DNA from: Kitasatospora cineracea
GTDB lineage: Bacteria > Actinomycetota > Actinomycetes > Streptomycetales > Streptomycetaceae
NCBI RefSeq assembly: GCF_003751605.1
Contig: NZ_RJVJ01000003.1
Location: 62,001-126,000 of the forward strand
Direction of reading: 5' to 3'
DNA length: 64,000 nucleotides
The translations under genes and the position numbers were made by a program. Below, piece after piece: positions 50,398-58,189 of the stretch. How positions within the stretch are numbered: position 1 is the first letter of the stretch; each line of letters starts with the position of its first letter. A model generated the notes under the pieces. That model was not told the DNA's origin. It searched no databases and worked only from the letters and a program-made list of their open reading frames with translations.

Positions 50398-51200
50398 GCA
50401 CCGTCCGGATCCTGGAACCCCGCCCCGACGCCCCGCAGCGGCTGATCTGCCTGCCGCACGCCGGCGGGTCCGCCAACTACTACCGCGGCTGGGCCCTGCG
50501 CGGCCGCACCGACACCGAGGTCCTCGGCGTCCAGTACCCCGGCCGGGCCGACCGGCTGCTGGAGCCCTGCCACCACGACCTGCACGCCATGGCCGAGGAG
50601 GTCTGCGCCGCCGTCCTGCCCGAACTGGACCGGCCCGTCACGCTGTTCGGGCACAGCATGGGCGCGATCGTCGCCTACGAGGTGGCCCGGCTGCTGGAGG
50701 AACAGGGCCGCGGGGTGCGGCGCCTGGTGGCCTCGGCGGCCCGCGCCCCGCACGACCCGGCCCACGTCTCGGTGCAGGGCGCCGTCTGGAACGACGACTC
50801 GGCGGTGCGCAGCATCGTCGCCATGGGCCAGGCCGACGCCGAACTGATGGCCGACCCCCGGGTCCGCGAACTCGTCCTGCCCTACCTGCGGGCCGACTTC
50901 GAACTGTTCCAGCGCTACGCGCACCGCCCCGGCCCGCCGCTGGCCTGCGAACTGCTGGTGGTGCGCGGGGCGGACGACCCGCACGTGACGCACCACCAGG
51001 GCGAGCTGTGGCAGGAGCTCACCCGGGGGCCGTTCCGGCACCGGGCGCTGCCCGGCGGGCACTTCTACCTCGCACCCGAGCCGCCGCTCGACCTGTACCT
51101 GGACCCGTTCGGCCCGTACCGGGAGACCGGGCCGGCGGCCTCAGCCGTCGGCGGAGGCGAGCTCCGCCGACAGCCGGCTCAGAGCGGCGCGGCCGGCTAG
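50394..51200 (+). CDS. Type II (external) thioesterase
   Basis: 268 residues from GTG 50394, coupled to the A-T gene by GTGA. Alpha/beta-hydrolase: LICLPHAGGSANYYRGW, nucleophile S88 in LFGHSMGAIVAYEVA, late Asp in VVRGADDPHVT and His in LPGGHFYL. Such enzymes clear misprimed carrier proteins; since no releasing TE is fused to any module, this one or the MBL protein might also release product. The natural end of the fold is near LDPFGPYRE; the last 20 or so residues run antisense over the end of the convergent LAL gene. Confidence 0.9.
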   Translation: MSTVRILEPRPDAPQRLICLPHAGGSANYYRGWALRGRTDTEVLGVQYPGRADRLLEPCHHDLHAMAEEVCAAVLPELDRPVTLFGHSMGAIVAYEVARLLEEQGRGVRRLVASAARAPHDPAHVSVQGAVWNDDSAVRSIVAMGQADAELMADPRVRELVLPYLRADFELFQRYAHRPGPPLACELLVVRGADDPHVTHHQGELWQELTRGPFRHRALPGGHFYLAPEPPLDLYLDPFGPYRETGPAASAVGGGELRRQPAQSGAAG

Positions 51201-54056
51201 ACCGGTCTTCTGCAGCAGGCTGGCGATGTGCTTCTCGACCGTCCGCGGCGAGATGCACAGCCGCCGGCCGATGTCCTGGTTGCCCGGCCGGTCGGCGAGC
51301 AGGGCCAGCACCTCGTACTCGCGCGGGGTGAGGCCCTGCGCGCGCAGCTCCGCCGGTATCAGCTCCCGGCCGCTGCGGCGCTGCGGCACCGTCACCCCGG
51401 CCTGCCGCAGCATCGCCCGGCAGGCGCCCACCACGGCGGGCACCTCCGACTGGTGGAAGTACTCCTCGGCGGCCTGCAGCCAGGACGCCGGGTCGCCCCA
51501 GCCGTCGGCCAGGGCGGCCTCGGCGACCAGGCGCAGGCCCAGGTGGTGGCCGGTCGGGAAGATCACGGCGTGCCGGCGGAAGTCCTCGACCAGCCCGGCC
51601 GCCCGCTCGCCCAGGCCCTCCCGGCCGAGCAGCACGGCGTCCGCGAGCATCAGGAACTGGCGGTTCCAGGCCAGCCCGGCCGCCGGGTTGGCCGCGACGG
51701 CCGCGAAGTCCGCGCGCTCCGCCCGGCCCGCCAGCACCTCCAGCAGCGGACTCAGCCCGTACCGGCCGGCCAGGTAGTAGACGTTCGGGTGCAGGGCCTC
51801 CCAGGCCGCCGCGGCGGCCAGCTCGGCCCGGGCGGCCGTCCGGTCCTCCTCCAGCAGCGCGCAGACGGCCCGGCACAGGCCCAGCATCACCGGCGTCAAC
51901 TGCGACTCCGCGCCCCCCGCCTGACGGAACGCCAGCAGGCCGCGCTCCATCTCCCGGCGGCGCCCCCGGTGCGCGCCGAGGGTCGCCGACACCAGCAGCA
52001 GGTACCGGCGGGTGCCCAGGTTGCCCATCCGGGCGCTGGCACCCAGGCAGCGGGCCAGGATCTCCTCGGCCCGCCGCGGGTCGCCCCGCAGCACCGCGTT
52101 CATCGCCAGCACGCTCTCGGCGGTCTGGGCCAGCTGGATCGCACCCAGCTCGTTCGCGGCCTCCCACGCCTGCTCCAGCCGGCGGATGTCACCGGTCCGC
52201 ATGTAGGTGTTCGCCCCCAGCCTGGTCAGCGCCTCGACCCGCCACAGCGGCAGGGTGTGCGTCTCGGCGACCGCGAGCATCCGCTCCAGGCAGGCGTCCG
52301 CCACGTCGAAGCCGCGCTCCCGGACCAGCAGGGCCAGCAACTGCCAGGCCTGGCAGGCCACCACCGGCAGCTTGGTCTGCTCGGCGACCTCCGCCGCCGC
52401 CCGGGCCTTGCGCTCGGCCTCCGTCGTGCACCCGCCCTGCCCCGGCAGCAGGGCCAGCCCGCACTCGACCACGGCGAGCGCGGCCCCCTGCTGGGGAGTG
52501 CCGCCGTCCTGCAGCAGGGCCCGGGCCGCCGCCAACTGGCCGACCGCGTCGGCCCGCCGCTCGGCCGCCACCGCCACCCAGGCCAGCCGGGTGTGCAGGG
52601 CGATCCGGGCGTCCGGGCCCAGCGCCGCCGCCCCGGCCGGCGCCAGCGAGTCGACCAGGGCCAGCGCCCGGTCCAACTGCCCGGCGTCCGCCAGCGCGTG
52701 CAGCAGCGACTCGGCGATCCCCGTCCGGGCCGACGGGTCGGCCAGCTCGTGGGCCCGCCCGAGCAGCGCCACGGCCGTCCCCGACAGGCCGTCGGCCTGC
52801 GCCCGGCGCCCCGCCTCGGCGTACAGCAGGGCCGCGTCCGCCAGGTCGCCGGCCGCGATCCGCAGGTCCGCGACCAGCTGGCAGCGGTCGTCGGTCAGCT
52901 CCGGGTCCGCCCGCTGGAGGCCCACCGCGGCCTGCCGGGCGATCGCGGCCCGCTCGGCCGGCGGGAGACTGGCGAGCACCGCCTCGGCGGTCAGCGCGTG
53001 CCGGAAGGCGTACCGGTCCGGCGCCCCCGGATCGGGCACGATCAGGCCCGCCTCGACCGCCGAACGCAACTGGGCGAACAGCAGGCGGTCCGCCGTCCCG
53101 GTCACCAACTGCAGCGTGGCCACCGAGAACCGGGCCCCCAGCGACGCCGCCAGCAGCACCGCCTCCTGGGCCCCGGGCTCCAGCAGCTCGATCCGCCGCC
53201 GGTAGCCCCGCACCACGGTGGCCGGAACGGTGGTCGACAGGTCACCCGCCACCTGCCACCCCCCGCCGCCGCCCCAGCGCAGCAGACCGGAGCCGACCAT
53301 CTCGGCCAGTAACTCCTCGACCAGGTACGGGTTCCCGTCCCCGCTGGCCACCAGCCGCTCCACCAGCTCGGCCGGCACCCCGGCGCCCGGCACCCCGAGG
53401 CAGCCGGCCGCGATCGCCCGCACCGCCCCCGGCTTGAGCGGCCGCAGGGTGGCCACCGAGGCGGCCCGCCGCCGGTCCGCCGCGTCGACCAGGTCCAGCG
53501 CCGGACCCGGCTGCGGCCGCAGCGTGCCGACCAGCAGCACCGGCAGCCCGGCGAGGTTGTCGACCAGGTACTCCAGCACGGCGACGGTCTCGGAGTCCAC
53601 GTCGTGCAGGTCCTCCAGCACCAGCACGCAGCCCTGCTCCCGGCCGATCACGGCCAGCAGCCGCAGCAGCGCCTCCGCGAGGTCCAGCACGCCCTCCGGA
53701 TGGCCGACGGCCGTCGCGGGCCGCCACTCCGGGATCAGCCTCGCCAGGGCCGGACGGTAGGGCGCGAGCGCCGGATCGGTCGGCGGACCGCCGATCCGGA
53801 ACCGGGAGGAGAGCGCCTCCGCCAGCGGCCGGAACGGCGTGCCCGACCCGCTCGGACTGCCGCGCCCGCGCAGCACCGGCAGACCCAGCGCGGCAGCCCT
53901 GGACTCGCACTCGCCGGCCAGCCGGGACTTGCCGATCCCGGCCTCCCCCAACAGGAAGAGCGCACGGCCGCAGTGCCGCCGGGCGTCCGACAGCAGACCG
54001 TCCGCCAGGGCGAGCTCGGCATCCCGACCGACGACGGGTGAGGAAGTCATGCGCAT
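51141..54056 (-). CDS. LuxR-family (LAL) transcriptional regulator with AAA ATPase
   Basis: About 971 residues from ATG 54056 (ATG 54050 is equally possible; neither has a clear ribosome site). N-terminal ATPase: Walker A GEAGIGKS, Walker B VLVLEDLHDVD, then VLLVGTLRPQPG. A long helical TPR-like middle follows, and the C-terminal LuxR HTH is LTPREYEVLALLADRPGNQDIG with recognition part ISPRTVEKHIASLLQKTGL. LAL proteins are usual pathway-specific activators of NRPS/PKS clusters; this one closes the rightward arm and is the likely activator of both arms and perhaps of the lanM locus. Its 3' end overlaps the thioesterase gene by 60 bp. Confidence 0.9.
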   Translation of the reverse strand: MRMTSSPVVGRDAELALADGLLSDARRHCGRALFLLGEAGIGKSRLAGECESRAAALGLPVLRGRGSPSGSGTPFRPLAEALSSRFRIGGPPTDPALAPYRPALARLIPEWRPATAVGHPEGVLDLAEALLRLLAVIGREQGCVLVLEDLHDVDSETVAVLEYLVDNLAGLPVLLVGTLRPQPGPALDLVDAADRRRAASVATLRPLKPGAVRAIAAGCLGVPGAGVPAELVERLVASGDGNPYLVEELLAEMVGSGLLRWGGGGGWQVAGDLSTTVPATVVRGYRRRIELLEPGAQEAVLLAASLGARFSVATLQLVTGTADRLLFAQLRSAVEAGLIVPDPGAPDRYAFRHALTAEAVLASLPPAERAAIARQAAVGLQRADPELTDDRCQLVADLRIAAGDLADAALLYAEAGRRAQADGLSGTAVALLGRAHELADPSARTGIAESLLHALADAGQLDRALALVDSLAPAGAAALGPDARIALHTRLAWVAVAAERRADAVGQLAAARALLQDGGTPQQGAALAVVECGLALLPGQGGCTTEAERKARAAAEVAEQTKLPVVACQAWQLLALLVRERGFDVADACLERMLAVAETHTLPLWRVEALTRLGANTYMRTGDIRRLEQAWEAANELGAIQLAQTAESVLAMNAVLRGDPRRAEEILARCLGASARMGNLGTRRYLLLVSATLGAHRGRRREMERGLLAFRQAGGAESQLTPVMLGLCRAVCALLEEDRTAARAELAAAAAWEALHPNVYYLAGRYGLSPLLEVLAGRAERADFAAVAANPAAGLAWNRQFLMLADAVLLGREGLGERAAGLVEDFRRHAVIFPTGHHLGLRLVAEAALADGWGDPASWLQAAEEYFHQSEVPAVVGACRAMLRQAGVTVPQRRSGRELIPAELRAQGLTPREYEVLALLADRPGNQDIGRRLCISPRTVEKHIASLLQKTGLAGRAALSRLSAELASADG

Positions 54057-54165
54057 GCTGTGGAGGCTACTTGATGGATCGGCATGCGGACAGGGATGCT
54101 CGCTCACCGCACCAACCGCACGACGGCCGGCGCACCCGCACCTCCACGGGCACACCGGCCGAAGC

Positions 54166-54186
54166 GTGCTGACGCGCCGTCAGCAC
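54166..54186. promoter_or_regulatory. Perfect 21-bp dyad upstream of the LAL gene
   Basis: GTGCTGACG (54166-54174), CGC, CGTCAGCAC (54178-54186). It lies 110 bp before the LAL start and 59 bp after the lanthipeptide precursor stop. It could be an operator or a terminator. Confidence 0.5.
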
Positions 54187-54200
54187 TATGCGCACGCAAC

Positions 54201-54236
54201 GGGCCCGGACCCCCTCCTTCGGATCCTGCCGGGCCC
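54201..54236 (-). terminator. Candidate hairpin after the lanthipeptide precursor
   Basis: GGGCCCGG (54201-54208) and CCGGGCCC (54229-54236) pair over 8 bp with a 20-nt loop, starting 9 nt after the precursor stop on the minus strand. The loop is long, so support is moderate. Confidence 0.4.
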
Positions 54237-54244
54237 TGCCGACC

Positions 54245-54445
54245 CTAGGCGGCCGCTTCCGTCGCGAACGGAACCGTCACGGTCAGGGTCCCGATGATCG
54301 TCTGCTCGTCGAAGCCCGCGAGCAGGCGGCTGCGGCGGACACCGCCACCGGGGCGCAGCGCGATCTGCCCGCTCGGGTGGTCGGCGGCCTGGCCGCCGAG
54401 CGCCTTCGGCTGCTTCCAGCTGCGGACCGACTCTTCGACGTTCAT
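54245..54445 (-). CDS. Putative LanM substrate: class II precursor peptide without cysteine
   Basis: 66 residues; its ATG overlaps the lanM stop as ATGA. The N-terminus VEESVRSWKQPKAL fits the mersacidin/lichenicidin-type leader pattern (VRxWKxPxxR). The C-terminal part LLAGFDEQTIIGTLTVTVPF ends ATEAAA and has Thr at 49, 53, 55, 57 and 62. There is no Cys anywhere, and no Ser after residue 39. A LanM could dehydrate the Thr residues, but no thioether ring can form within this peptide. No GG-type cleavage site precedes the Thr-rich end; GGG at 33-35 and AG at 43-44 are the nearest. The coding frame has the expected GC3, so it is a real gene. Confidence 0.8.
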   Translation of the reverse strand: MNVEESVRSWKQPKALGGQAADHPSGQIALRPGGGVRRSRLLAGFDEQTIIGTLTVTVPFATEAAA

Positions 54446-57400
54446 GAATGGACATTCCTCTCGGTGATGGTCGCGCCGTCGGTTCCCGACGGCCGCACTG
54501 ATGGCGACGGCTGCAACAGCAGCGTCGAAACTGTCCGCCCGGCCGAGCCGAGCCGCAGGAGGCCCAGCCCGATGCCGGACAGTCCGGTCAACAACCCGGG
54601 AACGGCCAGGCCGCCGGGGGCACTACAGACCGGGCCCACCCGGTCGAGCGCCGCGGCCAGAGCACCCGCCCGGCGGTCCAGCAACTCCCGGCCGCCGGGG
54701 TCCGCGAGTCGGCCGAGCAACTCCAGGACGCCCGACTCGCCGTGGCACGGGGCGTGGCCGGACAGCGGCCCGGCCGCCGCCGACGCGCGGACCGCACGCC
54801 CGACGAGCCCGGCCAGCTCCGGATCCGCCAGCGCCGCAGGGCTGTCGGCCACCGCCAGCGCGACCCCCGACAGGCCCCGGCACCAGGCGAGGTCGACACC
54901 GGCAGCGCCTCGGACGCCCTGAACGTCCTGGACGTTTTGAACGCCCCGGACACTCTGGACGCCCTGGACGTTTTGAACGCCCCGGGCCGCGCGGCGCAGC
55001 GCCGCCAGGCCCGCGCGCCCGTACCGCTCCCCGCCGCACGCCGCCGCGAACCGCAGCAGCGCCCAGCCCACCCCGGCCGCCCCCTCGGCGAACCCGGGCG
55101 CGGCCGGCAGCGGACGGTCCGCCAGCCGCTCGGCGCACAGTACGGCGCCGCGCCGGGCCGCCGCACTCCCGGTGGTCGCGTGCACCGCGAGCAGCGCCGC
55201 CAGCCCACCGGCCGTCCCCTCGGCCACCCCCTCGGTCACCCCGGCCCACCCGTCGGCCCGGGCCTCGGCGTCGGCGTCGGCGTCGGTGTGGTCGAACTCG
55301 ACCGCAGCAGCGGTGAGTTCGGCGGCCCGGTCGGCCCAGTCGGCCGACTCGGGATCGTCCAGCAGGACGGCGGCCCGGGCCAGCACGTAGGCGATGCCGC
55401 CCAGCCCGGCGAAGGCCCCCGGGCCCACGGCCGCCAGGTCCTCCGGCTCCGCCGCGAGACGCTCCAGCAGCGCGGGCAGCGGGCTCAGGGCCTGGCGCGC
55501 GGTGTCCGCGTACCGCTGCTCCCCGGTGTGCGCGGCGAGTTCGGCCAGGAACAGCGCCGGGCCCGGGTAGCCGTGCCCGAGGTCGGCCCCGGCCGGGCCG
55601 AACCGCCAGGCCCGGTCCCCGAGGAGTTCGAGGCCGAGCCAGTTGGCCCGGCCCCGGCCCCGGTGGGCGCCCTCCACCAGCCGGTCACCGATCCGCCGCG
55701 CCGCCCCGAGCAGCCGCTCCGCCGTCGGCCGTTCCGCCGTCGTCCGCTCTCTCGCCGGCCGTCCCGTCCGGTCCGCTCCCGTCCGGTCCGCTCCCGTCGG
55801 CTCCGCTCCGGTCAGGTCGCTCCGACCGGCGGCCGGTGCGTCGTCCGGCCGGTGGGCCGGGGCCGTGGACCTGGCGGCCAGTGCCGCCCGGACGATCCAC
55901 TCCTGGGCGTCGAGGTCGGCCGGCCCCATGGCGCGGATCTTCTCCACCACCCGGGCCAGCCCCGGCCGTTCCAGCGCGTCCGGGATCCGCAGGCCGGGGC
56001 CGGACCACAGGTCCGCCAGGCCCGGCCGGGCGGTGAACAACGGCACGTCGCCGTCCCAGAGTTGGGCGACCTCGTGCTCCAGCAGCCGGGCCGGGCCGGG
56101 GGCGCCGAGGGCGTCCGTGCCGAGCAGCCGCAGCAGCTCGTCGCGGTCGGCCGGGTCGCGCAGCACGTCCGGGTGGGTCGACTCGTCGAGCAGCGTGGCG
56201 TACGCCTGGGTGGCCCGGGGCACCACGCGGACCTCGTCCTCGGCGAAGCGGTGCACCAGGCCCTGCGGGCCGGTCAGCGCCTCCCGTCCGGCGGCGATCG
56301 CCCGGTAGCCCGCGCGGAACCCGGCCACCAGCGCCTCGGTGAACTCGGCCGGGTCGGCCTGCGCCCCGTCGAGCCGGGGGCGGTTGTCGGCCCCGGCGAT
56401 CGTCCCGGCCCGGCGGACCAGCCGCATCCGGTCGGTGCCGCTCTCCGCCCAGGCCGCCACCGGCAGCGGCGTCGCGGCCCCGGTGTCGCCGCCCAGGCCG
56501 GAGGCGTCCAGGACGGTCCCGTCCTCGCCGAAGAGCAGCAGCGGCAGCAGGCCGACCCGGTGGACCGAGGCCGCCAGCGCGAGTGCCGCCGGGTCGCCGC
56601 CGGGGGCGGAACCGGACACCGGGGGGTGGAAGAGGGTCTCGACGTCCACCGGCACCGGGTGGTCCGCCCGGGCGATCAGGTTCTCGTAGTGCAGGTCGGT
56701 CGCGTCCAGCGCGTGCAGCAGCGCGAGCCAGGCGCCCTGCCGCCGGTAGAACAGCTCCAACTGGCCGCGGTCCCGGCAGGGGAGGGCCGCCACGTGCGCC
56801 AGCCAGCCGTAGCCGGGCCGCTCCAGCAGGGCGACGGTGCGCAGCTCCGGGACGTCCGGCTGCCCGTTGAACCAGCCGACCAGCTCGTTGAAGTGCCGGT
56901 GCGCGGTCAGCGGGCGCGGCTTGTGGACCACCCGGGAGCCGTCGGCGAAGGTGAGCACCGCGGTGCTGCGGCCGTGCCGGTGCCCGTCACCGGCGGCGGC
57001 GCGGAGCGAGACCAGCGGCCCGGGGTCGGTGCCGGGCAGCAGGGCGCGGAGCAGCTCCGCCCGGTCGGCGGTGTAGTGGTCGAGCAGTTCGGTCAGGGCG
57101 TCGGCGGCGTCGACGCAGGTCTGCGCGAGCAGCCGGCCGAGCACCGGGTACTCCGACAGCAGTGCGGACAGGCCGTCCTGACGTGCCGTCAGCGAGAGGA
57201 AGGTGCGGAACCGGGCCGCGGGGGTGTCGCCCGCCAGGCGGCCCTCCGCCCGGGCGACGTTCAGTTCCAGCACCAGGGCGCGGGCGGCCTGCCCGGCCAG
57301 CTTCCGGGCCAACCGGTCGGTGAACTCGGCCCGCAGGAGCGGCAGTTCGGCGTCGGGGACGGCGACCGGCAGCCGGGTGGCGGCCAGCTCGGTGAAGGGC

Positions 57401-57600
57401 GCCAGGACGAACCGGAAACCGGAGGTGCCCGGCAGCTCCCCGGCCGGAACCACCGGCGCGAGCGGGGCGGCGGCGACCGCCGCCGCGAGGAACGCGGCCC
57501 ACCCCGGCTGCGGGTCCCCGGGGAGTTCTGCGGCGGACGGTCCGCCTCGCCGGCGACCGGATGCGGCCGAACCGGCAGGAGCAATCATGGTATTGATCAC
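54442..57600 (-). CDS. lanM: Class II lanthipeptide synthetase LanM
   Basis: 1052 residues from GTG 57600 (ATG 57588 also possible). N-terminal dehydratase (DUF4135) with DGSRVVHKPRPLTAHRHFNEL, H304 in ATDLHYENL and VPVDVETLF, the kinase-like residues that phosphorylate Ser/Thr. An Arg/Thr/Ala-rich hinge of about 50 residues (TGADRTGADRTG) leads to the LanC cyclase. There the zinc ligands C907 (AWCRGLSG), C952 and H953 (PCHGESG) are intact. Thus the enzyme should both dehydrate and cyclise, although the coupled precursor has no Cys. A run of Gly/Asn-Val-Gln triplets lies just before C907. No LanT transporter/protease gene is nearby. Confidence 0.93.
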   Translation of the reverse strand: MINTMIAPAGSAASGRRRGGPSAAELPGDPQPGWAAFLAAAVAAAPLAPVVPAGELPGTSGFRFVLAPFTELAATRLPVAVPDAELPLLRAEFTDRLARKLAGQAARALVLELNVARAEGRLAGDTPAARFRTFLSLTARQDGLSALLSEYPVLGRLLAQTCVDAADALTELLDHYTADRAELLRALLPGTDPGPLVSLRAAAGDGHRHGRSTAVLTFADGSRVVHKPRPLTAHRHFNELVGWFNGQPDVPELRTVALLERPGYGWLAHVAALPCRDRGQLELFYRRQGAWLALLHALDATDLHYENLIARADHPVPVDVETLFHPPVSGSAPGGDPAALALAASVHRVGLLPLLLFGEDGTVLDASGLGGDTGAATPLPVAAWAESGTDRMRLVRRAGTIAGADNRPRLDGAQADPAEFTEALVAGFRAGYRAIAAGREALTGPQGLVHRFAEDEVRVVPRATQAYATLLDESTHPDVLRDPADRDELLRLLGTDALGAPGPARLLEHEVAQLWDGDVPLFTARPGLADLWSGPGLRIPDALERPGLARVVEKIRAMGPADLDAQEWIVRAALAARSTAPAHRPDDAPAAGRSDLTGAEPTGADRTGADRTGRPARERTTAERPTAERLLGAARRIGDRLVEGAHRGRGRANWLGLELLGDRAWRFGPAGADLGHGYPGPALFLAELAAHTGEQRYADTARQALSPLPALLERLAAEPEDLAAVGPGAFAGLGGIAYVLARAAVLLDDPESADWADRAAELTAAAVEFDHTDADADAEARADGWAGVTEGVAEGTAGGLAALLAVHATTGSAAARRGAVLCAERLADRPLPAAPGFAEGAAGVGWALLRFAAACGGERYGRAGLAALRRAARGVQNVQGVQSVRGVQNVQDVQGVRGAAGVDLAWCRGLSGVALAVADSPAALADPELAGLVGRAVRASAAAGPLSGHAPCHGESGVLELLGRLADPGGRELLDRRAGALAAALDRVGPVCSAPGGLAVPGLLTGLSGIGLGLLRLGSAGRTVSTLLLQPSPSVRPSGTDGATITERNVHS
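54913..54984 (-). repeat. 9-bp tandem repeats within lanM
   Basis: Eight 9-nt units coding for x-Val-Gln/Arg triplets (GVQ, NVQ, GVQ, SVR, GVQ, NVQ, DVQ, GVR) in the cyclase domain. Third positions include unusual A and T (GTT CAA AAC), unlike the rest of the gene. Confidence 0.85.
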
Positions 57601-57610
57601 AGGCCAGAGA

Positions 57611-57637
57611 ATTACAGGGCTTTACCTGTCCCGACAA
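57611..57637 (-). promoter_or_regulatory. Candidate lanM promoter
   Basis: On the minus strand TTGTCG (57637-57632) and TGTAAT (57616-57611) are 15 nt apart, and the start would be a few bases before GTG 57600. It is AT-richer than its surroundings. The -35 overlaps the short dyad TGTC-GG-GACA. Confidence 0.45.
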
Positions 57638-57685
57638 GGGTTCGACCCGTCCGGGGCGCCCGGGCCGGTTCCCCTGCGGGGGAGA

Positions 57686-57735
57686 CCCCCACGGGGTGGG
57701 GGAGACGGGCGGAAAGATGGGGGCTCCACCCCCAT
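57686..57735. other. Two small hairpins in the lanM/cellulase divergent region
   Basis: CCCCCAC-GGG-GTGGGGG (57686-57702) and ATGGGGG-CTCCA-CCCCCAT (57717-57735). The second resembles the outer arms of the element at 39258-39323 (CATGGGG...CCCCATG). Apart from these, the promoter candidates and the CebR-type site, the 589-bp gap (57601-58189) shows nothing I can name. Confidence 0.5.
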
Positions 57736-58021
57736 GCGGAACCGCCGAGGACGGGCCCGGAGGTCCGCGGCGAGGGGCGCCGGGGGGTGCCTGGGGCTCC
57801 GGAACCGGTGGGGCCCTTCACATTCGTGACGCCCTGCACACGATCCGTCCGCACGGCCGGGCCGCCCGCGCCCGAGGGCCCGCGCCCGCCGGCCCACGCC
57901 CGCCCGCCCGCACCCGTCCGTCCGCTCGCTCGCGTACAAGGAACCGGACGTCGGTGGAGCGCCACTGGAGCGGTGCTCGTGCCGCCGCGTCAACTCCCGC
58001 CTGTAACTTCCAGGTTGCGCA

Positions 58022-58051
58022 TTGACACCCGCGCGGCGGCGCGGCCACCAT
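58022..58051 (+). promoter_or_regulatory. Candidate promoter of the GH9 cellulase gene
   Basis: TTGACA (58022-58027) and CACCAT (58046-58051) with an 18-nt spacer. Transcription would start near 58058, placing the CebR-type operator in the 5' leader at about +40. Confidence 0.5.
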
Positions 58052-58097
58052 GGACGCCGCCCACCGCCTGCCGACCCCGTCCCGAGCCGCTCCGGGA

Positions 58098-58111
58098 TGG
58101 GAGCGCTCCCA
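58098..58111. promoter_or_regulatory. CebR-type operator
   Basis: The perfect 14-bp palindrome TGGGAGCGCTCCCA is the established CebR box of Streptomyces, where the LacI-family repressor CebR is released by cellobiose or cellotriose. It lies 79 bp before the cellulase start. Confidence 0.92.
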
Positions 58112-58189
58112 TGGAGTTCGCGCAGGTCACGGGCCGTCCGATCGGCTTCCCCCACACCCCCACCCCCACAGCCGCCCCGGAAGGACACC

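Noticed and set aside
54067..54195. 42-residue minus-strand frame with three Cys-containing motifs after the lanthipeptide precursor, downstream of a CCTCCTT (AAGGAGG) sequence
   Set aside because: The ribosome-like site is 17 nt from the GTG, too far; it uses a rare ATA codon and shows no leader motif. It could be checked for a second LanM substrate, but support is poor.
57177..57195. CTGACGTGCCGTCAG dyad resembling the dyad at 54166-54186
   Set aside because: It lies inside lanM coding sequence and shares only the common TGACG/CGTCA arms, so it is probably chance.
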